Shown: positions 46,992-49,647 of the stretch, in pieces
How positions within the stretch are numbered: position 1 is the stretch's first letter
Layout of the letters: the number at the start of each line of letters is the position of its first letter
Origin: Oscillospiraceae bacterium
GTDB lineage: Bacteria > Bacillota > Clostridia > Oscillospirales > Acutalibacteraceae
Direction of reading: 5' to 3'
DNA: 49,647 nucleotides
Assembly (NCBI GenBank): GCA_015066045.1
Contig: SVPD01000015.1
Location: forward strand, 1-49,647
Notes under the pieces: generated by a model
Database searches by the model: none
Told to the model about the DNA's origin: nothing
What the model saw: only the letters and a program-made list of their open reading frames with translations
Program-made: the position numbers and the translations under genes

Positions 46992-49421
46992 GTGTATAAA
47001 TTTACAGGCTTTACCGAAAGGGCAAACCGCGCCCTGAATTCCGCCGTGGAAATAGCGGAAAATTTCGGTCACACATACATCGGCACCGAGCATCTTTTAG
47101 CGGGAATAGTCAGAGAGGATAACGGTGCCGGCACCTCTGCCCTCATTTCAAAGGGTGTAACGGTGCAGCGGGTTCTGGAAATGATAAAAAAGAACATCGG
47201 AGTGGGCATCCCCACCGTCCTTTCCCCCGACGACTTTTCCCCTCGGTGCAAGGGTGTAATCGAGCTTTCCGTAGCTTTGGCGGGGAAGGAAAACTCCGGC
47301 TATATCGGCACGGAGCATCTTCTGTGTGCCATGCTGAAGGAAAACGATAACAGTGCCTGCTTTCTTCTGTCCCAGATGGGGCTTTCACCTCACATTCTCT
47401 TAAGTCAGGTCCGTTCAGGCACCGCAAACAGCTTTCAGGGCAGATTTTCCGACAAAAAAAGCAGCGAAAAGGAAAGCACCCCTAACCTCGATAAATACGG
47501 ACAGGACCTTACGGAGAAGGCAAGAAAGGGAGGCATCGATCCCGTCATAGGCAGAGAAAAGGAAATAGAAAGAGTGATACAGATTCTCTGCCGCAGAAAT
47601 AAAAATAACCCCTGCCTTATCGGTGAGCCCGGAGTGGGCAAAACCGCCATAGCAGAAGGTCTTGCGCTGAAAATAGCGGGCGGTGAGGTGCCCGAGCTTC
47701 TCAGTGATAAAAGAATAGTCAGTCTGGACCTGACGGGTATGGTGGCAGGCACCAAATACAGAGGAGATTTCGAGGAAAGAATCAAGCACTGCATAGACGA
47801 GGTGACGAAAAGCAAAAGCGTCATCCTTTTCATCGACGAGGTGCATAATCTCATCGGCACCGGCTCAGCCGAGGGTGCCGTGGATGCGGCAAACATCCTC
47901 AAGCCCTCCTTAGCCAGAAGTGAGCTGCAGGTCATCGGTGCCACCACCTTAGAGGAATACAGGAAATATATCGAAAAGGATTCCGCTCTCGAAAGACGCT
48001 TTCAGCCCGTCAGAGTAGGCGAGCCCACCGAGGAGGAGACCGTGGCAATACTGAAAGGTCTGCGTGACAAATACGAGGCGCACCACAAGGTGAAAATCTC
48101 CGACGAGGCCATTACCGCCGCCGTAAAAATGTCCTCACGCTACATCAGCGACCGTTTTCTCCCCGACAAGGCCATAGACCTTATCGATGAGGCCGCCTCA
48201 AAGGTAAGGCTGGAGGGCTACATCGCTCCCCCCGAAATAAAGCAGGCCGAGGAAAAGCTCAGGGCACTGCAGGAGGAAAAGGCTGCCGCCATAAACAATC
48301 AGGACTTTGAGCGTGCAGCAGGTCTTCGTGACAGAGAAAAGGAGCTTATGAGTGAAATCACCGTAGGCAGAACACGCTGGAAGGAGGAAAAGAGAGGCGG
48401 CACAGGTCTCGTAACCGCCAAGGAGGTGGCGGGAATTATCGCAGGCTGGACGGGTATACCTGCCGATGAGCTGACCAAGCAGGAAAGTGAGCGGCTTTTG
48501 AAAATGGAGGACATACTCCACGAAAGGATAATAGGACAGTCCGCTGCGGTAGCTGCCGTTTCAAAGGCTCTTCGCAGAGGCAGAAGCGGTCTGAAGGATC
48601 CGAAAAGACCTATGGGCTCATTTATCTTTCTCGGCCCCACGGGTGTGGGTAAAACCGAGCTGTGTAAGGCTCTGGGCAGTGCAGTTTTCGGCGATGAAAA
48701 TGCCGTAATCCGATTTGATATGAGCGAATTTATGGAAAAGCATAACGCTTCACGTCTCGTAGGCTCGCCTCCCGGCTATGTGGGCTATGAGGAGGGCGGT
48801 CAGCTGACGGAAAAGGTCAGAAGAAAGCCCTACAGTGTCATTCTTTTCGACGAAATAGAAAAGGCTCACCCCGATGTTTTCAATATGCTGCTGCAGATAC
48901 TCGATGACGGTATTCTCACCGACTCGCAGGGCAGAAGAGTAGATTTCCGTAACACGGTAATCATTATGACCTCTAATCTCGGTGCCAAGCTCATCGCAGG
49001 CGAGGCAGGCTCCATCGGCTTTACGAAAAGTGCCGTTCCCGACGACGACAGAATTTCCAAGGCAGTTACGGGCGAGCTGAAAAAGGCCTTCCGCCCCGAA
49101 TTTTTAAACCGTATAGATGAAATCATCATCTTTAAGCAGCTTAAAAAGGACGAAATTCACCTCATTGCCGCCAATATGCTGAAAAATCTCAGAGGCAGAC
49201 TCAGAGAGCTGGAAATCGACGTTGACTTCACCGAAAGCACCGTGGCCTTCGTCAGCGAAAAGGGCTTCGATCCCCTCTACGGTGCCAGACCTTTACGCAG
49301 AGCCATTCAGACAGGAATAGAGGATCTGCTATCGGAAAAAATCCTCGACGGCTCCGTGGAAAAGGGCAAAAAATATATCTGCGACGTAAAGGACGGAGAG
49401 GTCACTGTAAAAGCGTCATAA
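46992..49421 (+). CDS. clpC: ClpC-type AAA+ unfoldase
   Basis: 809 residues from a GTG start (AAAAGGAGGAA upstream). Two Clp_N repeats (about 5-140, each with YIGTEHLL), first AAA+ module with Walker A GEPGVGKT (211-218) and Walker B ILFIDEVH, then a linker with a UVR motif (about 417-452), as in ClpC. The second AAA+ module has Walker A GPTGVGKT (about 548-555), Walker B VILFDEIEKAHPD, and a C-terminal D2-small domain (PEFLNRIDEIIIF). It unfolds McsB-marked proteins for ClpP, which is not in this window. It is the last gene of the CtsR operon, after a terminator that may lower its basal level. Confidence 0.97.
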   Translation: MYKFTGFTERANRALNSAVEIAENFGHTYIGTEHLLAGIVREDNGAGTSALISKGVTVQRVLEMIKKNIGVGIPTVLSPDDFSPRCKGVIELSVALAGKENSGYIGTEHLLCAMLKENDNSACFLLSQMGLSPHILLSQVRSGTANSFQGRFSDKKSSEKESTPNLDKYGQDLTEKARKGGIDPVIGREKEIERVIQILCRRNKNNPCLIGEPGVGKTAIAEGLALKIAGGEVPELLSDKRIVSLDLTGMVAGTKYRGDFEERIKHCIDEVTKSKSVILFIDEVHNLIGTGSAEGAVDAANILKPSLARSELQVIGATTLEEYRKYIEKDSALERRFQPVRVGEPTEEETVAILKGLRDKYEAHHKVKISDEAITAAVKMSSRYISDRFLPDKAIDLIDEAASKVRLEGYIAPPEIKQAEEKLRALQEEKAAAINNQDFERAAGLRDREKELMSEITVGRTRWKEEKRGGTGLVTAKEVAGIIAGWTGIPADELTKQESERLLKMEDILHERIIGQSAAVAAVSKALRRGRSGLKDPKRPMGSFIFLGPTGVGKTELCKALGSAVFGDENAVIRFDMSEFMEKHNASRLVGSPPGYVGYEEGGQLTEKVRRKPYSVILFDEIEKAHPDVFNMLLQILDDGILTDSQGRRVDFRNTVIIMTSNLGAKLIAGEAGSIGFTKSAVPDDDRISKAVTGELKKAFRPEFLNRIDEIIIFKQLKKDEIHLIAANMLKNLRGRLRELEIDVDFTESTVAFVSEKGFDPLYGARPLRRAIQTGIEDLLSEKILDGSVEKGKKYICDVKDGEVTVKAS

Positions 49422-49475
49422 TCAATAATAAAGCGCCTGTAAAAAAGTGCAGACCTCATAAACCTAAATAAACAG

Positions 49476-49515
49476 AGGGTTTCTATGGATTGAAAAAATC
49501 CGTAGAAACCCTTTA
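49476..49515. terminator. Strong terminator after clpC
   Basis: 16-bp stem AGGGTTTCTATGGATT/AATCCGTAGAAACCCT (one G-U), then TTTAAAG. It lies between clpC and the convergent partial gene. Confidence 0.85.
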
Positions 49516-49543
49516 AAGCATTAAAAGAATGACAAAAACCTTT

Positions 49544-49647
49544 TTATTTTTGACTAACGGGAGGAACTGCCTTTGTGTGCACAAAATGCACTTTCTTTCC
49601 TTTTTTTGCGGCATATTCCTTTAAAGCTGAAATTTCACTGTCGTTTT
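49544..49647 (-). CDS. C-terminal end of an unidentified gene (partial)
   Basis: A minus-strand frame enters from the right edge and ends with TAA at 49546-49544. The visible 33 or so residues read ...ISALKEYAAKKGKKVHFVHTK and end VPPVSQK, a Lys-rich alpha/beta-looking tail. It is too short to name a family. It converges on clpC with a strong terminator between. Confidence 0.6.
   Translation of the reverse strand, partial: NDSEISALKEYAAKKGKKVHFVHTKAVPPVSQK

Noticed and set aside
1-49647. CRISPR arrays, rRNA genes, complete insertion sequences
   Set aside because: I saw no regularly spaced identical repeats, no rRNA-like stretches and no full transposase frame.

Overview
The window looks like a chromosomal segment of an anaerobic, low-to-mid GC Firmicute of the class Clostridia, probably an Oscillospiraceae/Ruminococcaceae-type gut organism. 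Supporting signs are strong AGGAGG ribosome sites, the ctsR-mcsA-mcsB-clpC heat-shock operon, pyruvate phosphate dikinase, a gut-type carbohydrate gene set (GH36, two GH43, a GPH transporter), a C_GCAxxG_C_C protein, and a TnpV-type mobile gene. No rRNA genes are present, so the species cannot be named. All family assignments are from reading motifs, not from searches.

Layout. 0.1-2.9 kb: ppdK on the minus strand with its own terminator and two candidate promoters. 3.1-10.1 kb: a plus-strand run with a membrane-anchored protein, a MacB/LolD-type ABC ATPase, a very large FtsX-type permease with a long coiled coil, and an aldolase/kinase pair resembling iolJ-iolC. 10.2-17.0 kb: a tightly packed minus-strand operon built round a degenerate [FeFe]-hydrogenase-like iron-sulfur protein, two DRTGG proteins, an RsbW-like ATPase, two PHP phosphoesterases, a C_GCAxxG_C_C protein and, at the end, a secreted GH43. 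Its promoter sits inside an inverted repeat. 17.1-22.0 kb: a nucleosidase, a structured RNA, a small secreted protein, a MATE pump, and a DivIVA-like protein paired with a two-membrane-segment protein that looks like a catalytically dead signal peptidase. 22.1-36.8 kb: carbohydrate and peptide scavenging (GH43 and alpha-galactosidase fired from mirror-image promoters, YbaK, PatB/MalY, phosphoesterase, a choloylglycine-hydrolase-family enzyme, a fructosamine-kinase-like enzyme, a secreted CHAP/ricin/FN3 protein, PepT, a GPH symporter, and a secreted EEP-family hydrolase).

36.8-43.2 kb is a decayed genomic island. An intact tRNA-Pro(UGG) lies at its right edge, and pieces of the same tRNA gene, interrupted by palindromic inserts, lie at its left edge. 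Inside are an ABC exporter fused in frame to the tail of a serine recombinase, a truncated NUDIX gene, an acetyltransferase behind a leader peptide plus attenuator, TnpV, an XRE repressor with an ImmA-type protease, and two tiny proteins. These genes are visibly more AT-rich than their surroundings.

43.2-49.6 kb: a DtxR/MntR-like regulator, a DUF1232 protein, a Cys/Gly-rich miniprotein, then ctsR-mcsA-mcsB-clpC under a promoter bracketed by two CtsR operators. The 3' end of an unidentified minus-strand gene enters at the right edge.

The best candidates for something not well described are the iron-sulfur/DRTGG/PHP/ATPase operon with its operator-embedded promoter, the attenuated acetyltransferase cassette, the SipW-like dead-peptidase/DivIVA pair, and the mosaic tRNA-Pro junction.
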